From Bacteroidota bacterium (GTDB taxonomy: Bacteria; Bacteroidota; Bacteroidia; Chitinophagales; Chitinophagaceae): a stretch of 9,259 nt of DNA. The DNA lies in NCBI GenBank assembly GCA_028877005.1, contig JAGWPI010000191.1, positions 1 to 9,259 of the forward strand. Direction: 5' to 3'. The notes beneath the pieces were generated by a model. It did no database searches. It saw nothing but the letters and a program-made list of their open reading frames with translations, and was not told where the DNA came from. Every line of letters begins with the position of its first letter. Position 1 is the stretch's first letter. The translations under genes were made by a program, and so were the position numbers. Shown piece by piece: positions 1 through 6,641 of the stretch.

Positions 1-756
1 CATTATTTTGCGGGTACAGATGCAGAACGATTGGCTGATTTACAAGGCATGTTAAGCAACCCGGAGATAGATGCCATTTTATGTGCCCGTGGGGGGTATG
101 GATTAAGCAGGATAATAGATGATTTGGATTTTACTGCCTTGCAACAACATCCTAAATGGATCATCGGGTTTAGTGATGTTACGGTGTTGCATGCACGTTT
201 CAATCGTTTGGGCATTCCTTCGCTGCATGCACCTATGGCCGGCGCTTTTAACAATGGTGGGGATAAAAGGGCTTCGGTGGCAACTTTAAAATCAGTGTTG
301 GCCGGTACCCCTATCCATTACAGCATTCCGCCACAAGCGGCTAACCGTTGTGGTAGGGCAGCAGGCATACTGGTGGGTGGTAACCTAAGTATTATTGCAC
401 ATTTAATTGGTAGTGCAGATAGCTTGGTTACGGCCGGCCGTATTTTGGTGATAGAAGATGTGGGGGAATATTGGTACCATATAGACCGTATGTTGGTTCA
501 ATTAAAAAGGGCCGGTATGTTGCATGGTTTAGCCGGTTTACTGGTGGGTGGTTTTACCGATATGAAGGATACTACTATTCCCTTTGGCCAAACATTAGAA
601 GAAATTGTACTAAACCATGTGGGCGGTTATTCCTATCCCGTTGCTTTTCAATTTCCGGTGTGCCATGGTGAACCCAATTATGCTATTAAATTGGGGGTTC
701 CCTACCAACTCCATGTATCGGATAGTGCGGTGGTTTTAACAGAAAGTTTGCCTTAA
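1..756 (+). CDS. ldcA: LD-carboxypeptidase (peptidase S66, LdcA-like), 5'-truncated by the window edge
   Basis: This family is a cytoplasmic serine carboxypeptidase that removes the terminal D-Ala from murein L,D-tetrapeptides during peptidoglycan recycling. The frame is open from base 1, so the start lies outside the window and roughly 50 N-terminal residues are missing from a protein usually near 300 residues. Counting from base 1, an ARGGYG motif lies at residues 29-34. The nucleophile motif GFSDVT follows, with Ser58. The glycine-rich LVGGNLS is at 124-130. The second catalytic residue is probably Glu152 in the IEDVGE motif, and the third is His222 in CHGEPNYAI. The order and approximate spacing match the Ser-Glu-His triad of Pseudomonas LdcA. 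The gene ends at a TAA directly followed by an ATG. Family assignment is firm; the exact murein substrate is inferred from the family. Confidence 0.93.
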   Translation, partial: HYFAGTDAERLADLQGMLSNPEIDAILCARGGYGLSRIIDDLDFTALQQHPKWIIGFSDVTVLHARFNRLGIPSLHAPMAGAFNNGGDKRASVATLKSVLAGTPIHYSIPPQAANRCGRAAGILVGGNLSIIAHLIGSADSLVTAGRILVIEDVGEYWYHIDRMLVQLKRAGMLHGLAGLLVGGFTDMKDTTIPFGQTLEEIVLNHVGGYSYPVAFQFPVCHGEPNYAIKLGVPYQLHVSDSAVVLTESLP

Positions 757-957
757 ATGGCGGGTACTACGCTGCTTTTAGCTTTTAAAAAGTCTGGGTA
801 TATAATGGTGGCGTTGCCCATTATTCACCCGGTTGTACAATGTATTTATTTGTTTGCATGCTATGCAGCCACCATACCCATGGCTGTAATATTGCTTTGG
901 CCAGTGGGTTTCTGCTATTTACCATTGTTTGTGGTACTGTCCGTTTTTATTTATTAG
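757..957 (+). CDS. Doubtful small hydrophobic ORF (66 aa)
   Basis: The ATG abuts the TAA of the LD-carboxypeptidase gene and lies in the same frame, so this is the reading continued past that stop. The predicted product has two hydrophobic stretches, residues about 17-34 and about 38-65, which would suit a tiny two-span membrane protein. I recognise no family. There is no recognisable ribosome binding site. T-rich DNA often gives hydrophobic translations by chance, and the product is rich in aromatic residues and cysteine. It could be a real small gene, a decayed gene interrupted near 944-957, or noise. I rate noise or decay as more likely. Confidence 0.2.
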   Translation: MAGTTLLLAFKKSGYIMVALPIIHPVVQCIYLFACYAATIPMAVILLWPVGFCYLPLFVVLSVFIY

Positions 958-1081
958 ACGATGCTTTGTAACATGGCCTTTAACAGTTACCCAAAGCTAT
1001 TTACATACTCACCTTGGGGTAAAGCCATCTATTGTGCATTTTATGGATGATGAAGCACTGATAAACATCATTATAAAATGA
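890..1081 (+). other. Open stretch in a second frame running up to the adaptor gene
   Basis: The frame beginning at 890 stays open for 63 codons, to a TGA at 1079-1081. From about 974 it reads like ordinary protein (WPLTVTQSYLHTHLGVKPS, later VHFMDDEALINIIIK). It has no early ATG. Removing one T from the five-T run at 944-948 would join it to the hydrophobic ORF that starts at 757, giving one reading of about 107 codons. The TGA overlaps the ATG at 1078 as ATGA, an arrangement common in coupled genes. This may be the remnant of a small frameshifted gene, but no family is recognised and the overlap may be chance. Otherwise I see nothing in 958-1093. Confidence 0.2.
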
Positions 1082-1093
1082 TAGCTAATTCAA

Positions 1094-1101
1094 TAACTTT
1101 G
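1094..1101 (+). promoter_or_regulatory. Bacteroidota-type -7 promoter element for the exporter genes
   Basis: TAACTTTG matches the Bacteroidota -7 consensus TAnnTTTG exactly. Transcription would begin near 1108, about 12 bases before the ATG at 1120 and well after the ATG at 1078, so it favours 1120 as the adaptor start. No TTG lies at the expected distance upstream, so the -33 element is missing or weak. Confidence 0.5.
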
Positions 1102-1119
1102 TACCGCATTTATCTATAT

Positions 1120-2193
1120 ATGTATTCCAAAATAATTTTTTATACCATACTATTGGGCTTAGTAGCTTGCAAGGCTAAAAAAGGCAGTATTTATCCGCAA
1201 CAACAAACCATTACCGAAGCGGTATATGCATCGGGCATTGTAAAAGCCAACCAACAATACCAAGCCTTTGCCACGGTAACCGGCCTAATAGATACCATTT
1301 ATGTAACGGAAGGACAAATGGTAAAAAAAGGCCAGCCCATTCTACATTTGGTGAATACAGCCATTCGTTTAAACACCGAAAATGCTGCTTTAGCTGCTGC
1401 CAATGCCTCTGTTGCCGCCAATGCAGCCCGTTTAAATGAAGCAAAAATTGCCATTGCTACTGCCAAAGCACAGTTAGACAATGCCACCACGTTGTTACAA
1501 CGCCAACGCAATTTGTGGGCACAACAAATAGGCACAAAAAATGATCTAGACCAGCGAGAGCTGGCTTATACCAATGCCTTACATGCCTGGCAGTCTGCCC
1601 AATTGCAATATGATGATTTAAAAAAGCAAATAGATTTTAGTGCCCAACAGGCACAAAAAAACTTAGCTATTGCCGGAACGTCTACCAATGATTATACTGT
1701 GAAAAGTGATATAGATGGTATGGTGTTTCAACTGAATAAAAAGAAAGGAGAATTAGTGAGTCCGCAATCTGCCTTGGCCTTAATAGGTGCCGCCCATCAA
1801 TTTTTATTAGAACTGCAGGTAGATGAACATGATATAGCCCGCATACAAAATGGAATGCAAGTATTGTATACTATGGACAGTTATAAAAACAAAGTTTTTG
1901 AAGCAACAGTAATCAAAATATATCCGGCTATGGATGCACAAACACGCACTTTTAAAGTAGATGCAGCTTTGGTACAGTCGCCCCCTGTATTGTATCCTAA
2001 TCTTACTTTAGAAGCCAATATTGTTATTCGCCAACATCCTAATGCCATTACCATTCCTGCCAATTATTTATTGCCCGGCGACTCGGTTTTATTGGCTAAT
2101 GGCCAAAAGCAAAAAGTGTTAGTTGGGATAAAAGATTACCAAAAAATTGAAATTGTATCGGGTATTACAACAAAGGATGAGTTGATGGAATAA
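1120..2193 (+). CDS. Lipoprotein HlyD/MacA-type periplasmic adaptor of an ABC exporter
   Basis: This is a membrane fusion protein expected to bridge the FtsX-type permease encoded next to an outer-membrane channel. From the ATG at 1120 (357 aa) it begins with a compact lipoprotein signal: MYSK, a hydrophobic core, then lipobox LVAC with Cys17 as the lipidation site. The upstream in-frame ATG at 1078 would add 14 residues before this signal and lies upstream of the predicted transcript start, so 1120 is preferred. A first lipoyl half-motif (GLIDTIYVTEGQMVKKGQP) is followed by a long Ala/Gln-rich coiled-coil hairpin at residues about 85-180. The second lipoyl half contains SDIDGMVFQLNKKKGELV, and beta-barrel domains follow. 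The hairpin tip has R128-x3-L132-x6-T139, close to the RxxxLxxxxxxS motif of TolC-dependent adaptors. The protein ends abruptly after GITTKDELME, where relatives usually run a few residues further. The substrate cannot be told. Confidence 0.88.
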   Translation: MYSKIIFYTILLGLVACKAKKGSIYPQQQTITEAVYASGIVKANQQYQAFATVTGLIDTIYVTEGQMVKKGQPILHLVNTAIRLNTENAALAAANASVAANAARLNEAKIAIATAKAQLDNATTLLQRQRNLWAQQIGTKNDLDQRELAYTNALHAWQSAQLQYDDLKKQIDFSAQQAQKNLAIAGTSTNDYTVKSDIDGMVFQLNKKKGELVSPQSALALIGAAHQFLLELQVDEHDIARIQNGMQVLYTMDSYKNKVFEATVIKIYPAMDAQTRTFKVDAALVQSPPVLYPNLTLEANIVIRQHPNAITIPANYLLPGDSVLLANGQKQKVLVGIKDYQKIEIVSGITTKDELME

Positions 2194-2299
2194 GCCCGTA
2201 GGCAATAGGAAGAAAACAAGATATCATCTTTATTATCATAAAATGAAAACAATACGAGTGAAAGTAATGATGGGATGCGGCATAAAAGTGGCTGCCAAT

Positions 2300-2318
2300 G
2301 CATAGGCAATTGCCATGC
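2300..2318. repeat. Inverted repeat in the adaptor-permease gap
   Basis: The 223-base gap 2194-2416 contains a perfect 10-bp palindrome, GGCAATTGCC, at 2305-2314. It is flanked by GCAT on the left and ATGC on the right, and the left arm has one extra A, giving a nearly 19-bp imperfect dyad. It could be an operator or an RNA hairpin that affects expression of the downstream genes. No T-run follows, so it is not an obvious intrinsic terminator. The rest of the gap holds AT-rich sequence and no convincing gene. Confidence 0.3.
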
Positions 2319-2416
2319 GGAAAGTACCATATCTATTTTATAATAACCATACATTTTTTAAAAACACATTTACACAAATACAACTATTTTTTTACCGGTA
2401 TTAGTTATCTACATTC

Positions 2417-3676
2417 ATGAACTTAAAATTAATTATCAATATTGCACAATCACTGCTTGTTGCGCGTTGGCGACAAACATTGGTGGCTGCTGTGGGTGTA
2501 ACTTTTGGTATTACCATGTTTATAGCCCTGCTAAGTTTTATGAGTGGATTAAATGATTTGTTAGATGGGTTAGTGGTGAATAGAACGCCGCATATTCGTT
2601 TATACAATGATATTCGTCCACGCCGGCACCAGCCTGTTACCCTTTGGCCGGCATATCAAAATACTTATCCTATGATAAGCTCATTAAAATCGGGTAATAT
2701 TAGGCAGGAGATTTATAACAGTGGCCCAATTATACAAGCATTGCAACAAAATAAAGCGGTATTGGGTGTGGCCCCCACCATTACTGCGCAGGTATTTTTT
2801 AATGATGGAACAGTGGATATTAATGGCGTTATTAATGGAATAGATGTTAAGGCTGAAACCAAGTTATTTCATTTTGATGATTACATAGTTGCCGGTAAAG
2901 CCACCGATTTAAATACGGTGCCCAATAGCATTATATTAGGTATAGCGCTGGCCCAAAAATTAGTAGCCAATGTGGGCGATATTGTGCAAATAACTACTAG
3001 TACCGGTGCCATATTTCAATTAAAAGTAGTGGGTTTTTTTCAGTCTGGTTTGCAGGATTTTGACAAGGCACAGAGTTATGCCTCTATTAACACCACGCAG
3101 AAAATACTGGGTAAATCATCTTTATATATTACCGATATTCGGGTTAAGCTTTATGATATTAACCAGGCACCTGCATTAGCCAAAAGCTTTGCAAGAATTT
3201 ATGGGGTAGATGCCGAAGATATTCAAACCGCTAATTCGCAATTTGAAACCGGTAGCTTTGTACGTAGTCTTATTTCTTATGCAGTAGGCATAACTTTATT
3301 AATTGTAGCCGGGTTTGGTATTTATAATATTTTAAACATGATGATTTATGAAAAGATGGATACCATAGCCATTTTAAAAGCAACCGGTTTTGCCGGTCGC
3401 GATGTTAAAGCAGTGTTTTTAGTAATAGCTATTGCTATTGGGTTATTTGGCGGCATTACCGGGTTAATTTCGGGTTTTGGGTTATCGGTAGTTATTAACC
3501 ATATTCCGTTTCATACTGCTGCTTTGCCTACCGTAAAAACCTATCCCATTAATTACAATCCGTTATTTTATTTTATTGGCATTAGCTTTTCATTAATTAC
3601 CACTTATTTAGCCGGTTGGTTACCCGCACGCAAAGCCAGTAAAATAGATCCGGTCATCATTATTAGAGGAAAATAA
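2417..3676 (+). CDS. FtsX/MacB-type ABC transporter permease
   Basis: This is an inner-membrane permease of the type VII ABC (MacB/LolCE/DevC/FtsX) superfamily. The 419-residue product has the hallmark layout. One transmembrane helix lies near the N-terminus (about 21-44). A large periplasmic domain of about 240 residues follows (MacB_PCD-like). Three C-terminal helices sit at about 285-309, 333-360 and 383-402. Between the second and third helices is the cytoplasmic coupling segment YEKMDTIAILKATGFAGRDV. The C-terminus PARKASKIDPVIIIRG is typical of the family. The predicted start ATG is preceded by AT-rich DNA without a Shine-Dalgarno site. The gene lies 223 bases after the adaptor gene and one base before the ATPase gene, so permease and ATPase are surely cotranscribed. 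Such permeases work mechanically, driving an adaptor or lipoprotein carrier rather than forming a channel. Family is firm; substrate is unknown. Confidence 0.93.
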   Translation: MNLKLIINIAQSLLVARWRQTLVAAVGVTFGITMFIALLSFMSGLNDLLDGLVVNRTPHIRLYNDIRPRRHQPVTLWPAYQNTYPMISSLKSGNIRQEIYNSGPIIQALQQNKAVLGVAPTITAQVFFNDGTVDINGVINGIDVKAETKLFHFDDYIVAGKATDLNTVPNSIILGIALAQKLVANVGDIVQITTSTGAIFQLKVVGFFQSGLQDFDKAQSYASINTTQKILGKSSLYITDIRVKLYDINQAPALAKSFARIYGVDAEDIQTANSQFETGSFVRSLISYAVGITLLIVAGFGIYNILNMMIYEKMDTIAILKATGFAGRDVKAVFLVIAIAIGLFGGITGLISGFGLSVVINHIPFHTAALPTVKTYPINYNPLFYFIGISFSLITTYLAGWLPARKASKIDPVIIIRGK

Positions 3677-3677
3677 T

Positions 3678-4376
3678 ATGGAAAATACCATTTTGGCCGC
3701 CGTAAATATTGTGAAATATTTTTATGATCCCGTTAAAGTAAAAGTGTTAAATGGGGTAAACTTTTCTATACATCGGGGCGATTTTGTTTCTATTGTGGGA
3801 AAATCAGGCTGTGGTAAGTCATCGTTGTTGTATGTACTTTCTACCATGGATACCGATTATGAAGGTGATGTGTTGATAGATGGCATTTCCATGCAGCAAA
3901 AAAAAGAACCCTATTTGGCTAAAATACGCAATGAAAAAATTGGATTTGTTTTTCAGTTCCATTATTTATTGAATGAATTTACCGTATTAAAAAATGTAAT
4001 GTTGCCCGGCCTTAAGTTGCATAAATATTCGGAAAAAGAAGTAGAAGCAAGGGCATATGATAAATTGAAAACATTAGGCATAGCCGATTTGGCTTTAAAA
4101 AATGCAGCCCGATTATCGGGCGGAGAAAAGCAACGGGTAGCCATTGCCCGTGCACTGATTAATGATCCGGATATTATTATGGGCGATGAGCCCACGGGTA
4201 ATTTAGACAAGAAGAACAGTGAATTGGTGTTTGATATATTTAAACAATTATCGCATGAATTAAATCAAACCATGCTAATTGTAACACATGATCCTGACTT
4301 TGCGGCTAAAACCAATCGTATTATCCGCATGGAAGATGGTAAAATTGTAAATGAGGAAAAAAATTTGGTGGGGTAG
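3678..4376 (+). CDS. ABC transporter ATP-binding protein (LolD/MacB/DevA type)
   Basis: This is the cytoplasmic ATPase that powers the FtsX-type permease encoded immediately upstream. All nucleotide-binding motifs are intact in the 232-residue product: Walker A GKSGCGKSS at residues 41-49, Q-loop Gln93, signature LSGGE at 146-150, Walker B IIMGDE with catalytic Glu171, D-loop NLD, and switch His204 in THDPD. The Q-loop region with LLNEFTVLKNVMLP resembles the LolD/MacB/FtsE subfamily. The ATG is one base after the permease stop, preceded by a purine-rich AGAGGA at 3665-3670 that is a fair ribosome binding site, unusual for this region. The gene ends 46 bases before a convergent gene. A homodimer working with a permease dimer is expected from the family. 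Confidence 0.95.
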   Translation: MENTILAAVNIVKYFYDPVKVKVLNGVNFSIHRGDFVSIVGKSGCGKSSLLYVLSTMDTDYEGDVLIDGISMQQKKEPYLAKIRNEKIGFVFQFHYLLNEFTVLKNVMLPGLKLHKYSEKEVEARAYDKLKTLGIADLALKNAARLSGGEKQRVAIARALINDPDIIMGDEPTGNLDKKNSELVFDIFKQLSHELNQTMLIVTHDPDFAAKTNRIIRMEDGKIVNEEKNLVG

Positions 4377-4400
4377 GTGCATAACAATATCCGGAAAATG

Positions 4401-4416
4401 CCAAGTATTTACTTGG
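4401..4416. terminator. Hairpin between convergent genes, possible terminator
   Basis: CCAAGTATTTACTTGG forms a perfect 6-bp stem with a 4-base loop, or 7 bp with a 2-base loop. It sits in the 46-base gap between the ATPase gene (+) and the dipeptidase gene (-). Read on the minus strand it is followed by CATTTTCC, a weak T-tract; the plus strand has no T-run. The position between converging genes is the main support. Confidence 0.35.
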
Positions 4417-4422
4417 GTATAG

Positions 4423-5499
4423 CTAAGCCGGTAATACCCTTTGAAGCATACGTAGCCAGTTGTTGTGGCATATATTTTCAACATCATTATTGCTATAGCC
4501 CTTCTGTTTTAACAAGTAATTGAGTTGTTGTAAATCAGCAATGGTATGCACATCATAAGGGGTTTGTTCGTTGCCAAATGCGCCATCTAAATCGCTACCA
4601 ATACCCACATGTAAGCTATTACCTGCTATTTGGCAAATATGATCAATATGTGGAATAATGCTTGCCAAATTACACTGCATTTGTTGTGGGGTACTAGTAC
4701 CGCGTTGCCAGCCGGGTACCATCATCCAGGCATCGAAAGCCATGCCAATTACGCTATTGCGGGCTATCATTTCCTGTATCACCGCATCACTCATTTGCCG
4801 GTTATGCGGCACCAATGCCCGGCAGTTGTGGTGCGATGCCCATAGTGTTCCTGTAAATAATGACAATGCATCACTTAAAGCCTCATCGCATAAATGGGTA
4901 ATATCTAACACAATACCGTTTTGTTCCATTAATTGTAATAATGCCTTGCCATTTTTATGTAAGTGTGCCGAAGCATCAGTACCATGCGCATAACGCCCCG
5001 GGCCATAGTGCGCAGGACCAATAGCAATAACACCCTGTTGTTGCAATGCCAAAGCATGTTCAGGTGTTATTAACGCATCGGCCCCTTCTAAACTAATGCA
5101 TAAGCCAATGGGTTTTTGTTGCTGAGGAATAGCGTCATTTGTCCAATTAAGTAAGTGCTGTTGAAGTTGTTGTTGGTTTTTGATAATACATATTTCACCT
5201 GCTGCTTCCATAGTTTTATACCAAGCCAGCTGACCTTGTATTTGCGCCCAAGCCTGTTCGGCAGAGGCCCAACCGGGTAGTGTTTGGCCGGGTAGTTTTA
5301 CCCGTGCAATTAAAGTGCCTATGGCAATGCCAATATTACCTGCGCGTAATTCAGGAAAAGCAACAGTGCCCTTACCACGGTCTGGCTTGTCAGATAATCC
5401 TATTTCAAGGTTTCTGATTTGGGGAACAGATAATCTCAAATCGCGGTTCCATTCCATGGCATTCATACTTAAATCTAGGTGGGCATCTATTAACAACAT
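4423..5499 (-). CDS. M19-family (renal dipeptidase-like) metallodipeptidase
   Basis: Peptidase M19 enzymes are zinc dipeptidases of the amidohydrolase superfamily that cleave dipeptides and accept a D-residue at the C-terminal side. All expected metal ligands are visible in the 358-residue product: His7 and Asp9 (DAHLD), bridging Glu138 (ISLEGAD), His202 (LDITH), His223 (ASHHN), and Asp303 in GSDLDG. The 21-residue gap between the two later histidines equals that of human renal dipeptidase (198 and 219). The C-terminal NNWLRML matches the family's usual ending. There is no signal peptide, so it should be cytoplasmic, unlike the membrane-anchored mammalian enzyme after which the family is often named. 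It is the last gene of a minus-strand operon, 12 bases after a D-threonine-aldolase-like gene, which points to D-amino-acid-containing dipeptides as substrates (inference). Confidence 0.92.
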   Translation of the reverse strand: MLLIDAHLDLSMNAMEWNRDLRLSVPQIRNLEIGLSDKPDRGKGTVAFPELRAGNIGIAIGTLIARVKLPGQTLPGWASAEQAWAQIQGQLAWYKTMEAAGEICIIKNQQQLQQHLLNWTNDAIPQQQKPIGLCISLEGADALITPEHALALQQQGVIAIGPAHYGPGRYAHGTDASAHLHKNGKALLQLMEQNGIVLDITHLCDEALSDALSLFTGTLWASHHNCRALVPHNRQMSDAVIQEMIARNSVIGMAFDAWMMVPGWQRGTSTPQQMQCNLASIIPHIDHICQIAGNSLHVGIGSDLDGAFGNEQTPYDVHTIADLQQLNYLLKQKGYSNNDVENICHNNWLRMLQRVLPA

Positions 5500-5503
5500 A
5501 ATG

Positions 5504-5527
5504 GGTAATGGTTAAATGGTAATGGTT
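5504..5527. repeat. Short direct repeat at the operon junction
   Basis: GGTAATGGTT occurs at 5504-5513 and again at 5518-5527, a 14-base period. It spans the end of the PLP-enzyme gene and the spacer before the dipeptidase start. The second copy encodes part of the C-terminal RTITI. It looks like a small local duplication and has no evident function. Confidence 0.45.
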
Positions 5528-6612
5528 CTGTTTCTGGCAGTTACTTTCCAAGTAGTTGTTACGGCATTGTTTTCAACTACTTGCAGTTTTTCATACAATG
5601 CAACGGTGGGGCATATATGTATGGGTATGGCATACAGCACTTGTCCGGGTGTAAAAGCATAAGCATCAGGCACTTTAAGTACCAAATGTTCTTCGCTTTG
5701 CCCAATTGGCGTTGCATCGGCATTTAAAAATAGCACCCTAGGCAATGAATTTTCTGCAGCCACAGATTTATGTCCTAAATCGGTGGTAATAGTGTTGGCA
5801 TTAATAATAGAAATAACACGGGTTATTAAAACGGCAGCCCATTGAAAAGGTTCTTCGGGCATAAGTTGCTGATAGCCTGCATCCCAGAAAATAAAGGTAC
5901 CCGGACTGCAAATTACATTGGGTTGTGCTGCATGAGCCGCAAAAGTAGTTGAGCCACCTGCAATAATGGATAAGTGAATAGCATATTGTTGTTGTAAGTT
6001 TTGTTGCAGTTCAGCCACCAGTGCAAAGGCATGATTACTTGCTGCTTTTCGTTCTGCTGCAGTTAATTGTCTTATATGCCCATCATATACATGCAAGCCC
6101 ATAACAGTTATATTAGGCATATTCATTAATTGCTGCATTAGTGTGGGTACTGCAGCAATAGCAATGCCGGTTCTATTCATACCATTGTTTACATCAATAT
6201 ACACTTTAGCGGTTAAGCCTACGGCAGCATGTATGTTTGCTAATTGTTGCGCAGTGGTGGCATTATCGGTTAAACAGGCAAACAAGGTATGCGGATATTG
6301 CTGTTGCAAGGCAACCCATCGGTTTATTTTAGGGCCAACCGGTTGGTAAGCCAATAAAACATCAGGCGCATTTATTTGGGCTAACATTTCAGCTTCGGCA
6401 ATGGTAGCACATTTAAATTGTGTAATGCCGGCTGTAAGCATGGCACTGCAAACCTCAGGGGTTTTGTTGGTTTTAACATGTGGTCTAAATCGGGCTGTTT
6501 GATGTTGTAATCGCTGTAAGGCAGCATGAATATTAAAGAGCATTCTTTCTTTAAATACCAATAATGCCGGCGAATCAACCCTATCAATATTTTGAATAGT
6601 AAACCATTCCAT
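5512..6612 (-). CDS. D-threonine aldolase/D-serine dehydratase-family PLP enzyme
   Basis: This is a fold-type III (alanine-racemase-like) pyridoxal phosphate enzyme that acts on D-hydroxy-amino acids. Family D-threonine aldolases split D-threonine into glycine and acetaldehyde; D-serine dehydratases make pyruvate and ammonia. In the 366-residue product the PLP lysine is probably Lys47 in RPHVKTNK. Further hallmarks are GMNRTG at 144-149, LHVYDGH at 173-179, the phosphate-binding AGGSTTF at 218-224 and GTFIFWDAG at 238-246. The C-terminal domain carries H332-x-C334 (HICPT), the position of the divalent-metal site. Chicken D-serine dehydratase uses His and Cys there for zinc, whereas the Alcaligenes aldolase uses His and Asp for manganese, so the reaction is not settled by motif alone. 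There is no signal peptide. The gene lies 29 bases after ridA and 12 bases before the dipeptidase. The family call is firm; the specific reaction is uncertain. Confidence 0.88.
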   Translation of the reverse strand: MEWFTIQNIDRVDSPALLVFKERMLFNIHAALQRLQHQTARFRPHVKTNKTPEVCSAMLTAGITQFKCATIAEAEMLAQINAPDVLLAYQPVGPKINRWVALQQQYPHTLFACLTDNATTAQQLANIHAAVGLTAKVYIDVNNGMNRTGIAIAAVPTLMQQLMNMPNITVMGLHVYDGHIRQLTAAERKAASNHAFALVAELQQNLQQQYAIHLSIIAGGSTTFAAHAAQPNVICSPGTFIFWDAGYQQLMPEEPFQWAAVLITRVISIINANTITTDLGHKSVAAENSLPRVLFLNADATPIGQSEEHLVLKVPDAYAFTPGQVLYAIPIHICPTVALYEKLQVVENNAVTTTWKVTARNRTITI

Positions 6613-6641
6613 TGTTTTGATAATTAGGAGGTGAAAGCCAT

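Noticed and set aside
1211..1535. Minus-strand open frames opposite the adaptor coiled coil
   Set aside because: Their Ala- or Gln/Trp-rich translations are shadows of the repetitive Ala/Gln codons of the coiled coil on the other strand.
2243..2305. 20-codon plus-strand ORF starting MKTIRVKVM in the adaptor-permease gap, considered as a leader peptide
   Set aside because: There are no regulatory codon runs, no paired attenuator-type hairpins and no T-run, so nothing beyond chance supports translation.
2136..2354. Minus-strand 72-codon frame across the adaptor end and the following gap
   Set aside because: It overlaps the adaptor C-terminus, has no recognisable motif and no promoter, and is composed largely of residues typical of AT-rich noncoding DNA.
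4630..4993. Plus-strand open frames opposite the dipeptidase gene
   Set aside because: They lie antisense to a gene with all M19 catalytic motifs, and their translations are low-quality, rich in Cys, His and Met, with no recognisable domain.
6626..6633. AGGAGGTG, a perfect Shine-Dalgarno-like sequence on the plus strand
   Set aside because: It lies in the ridA-PLP gene spacer, but those genes read on the minus strand, and no plus-strand gene follows.
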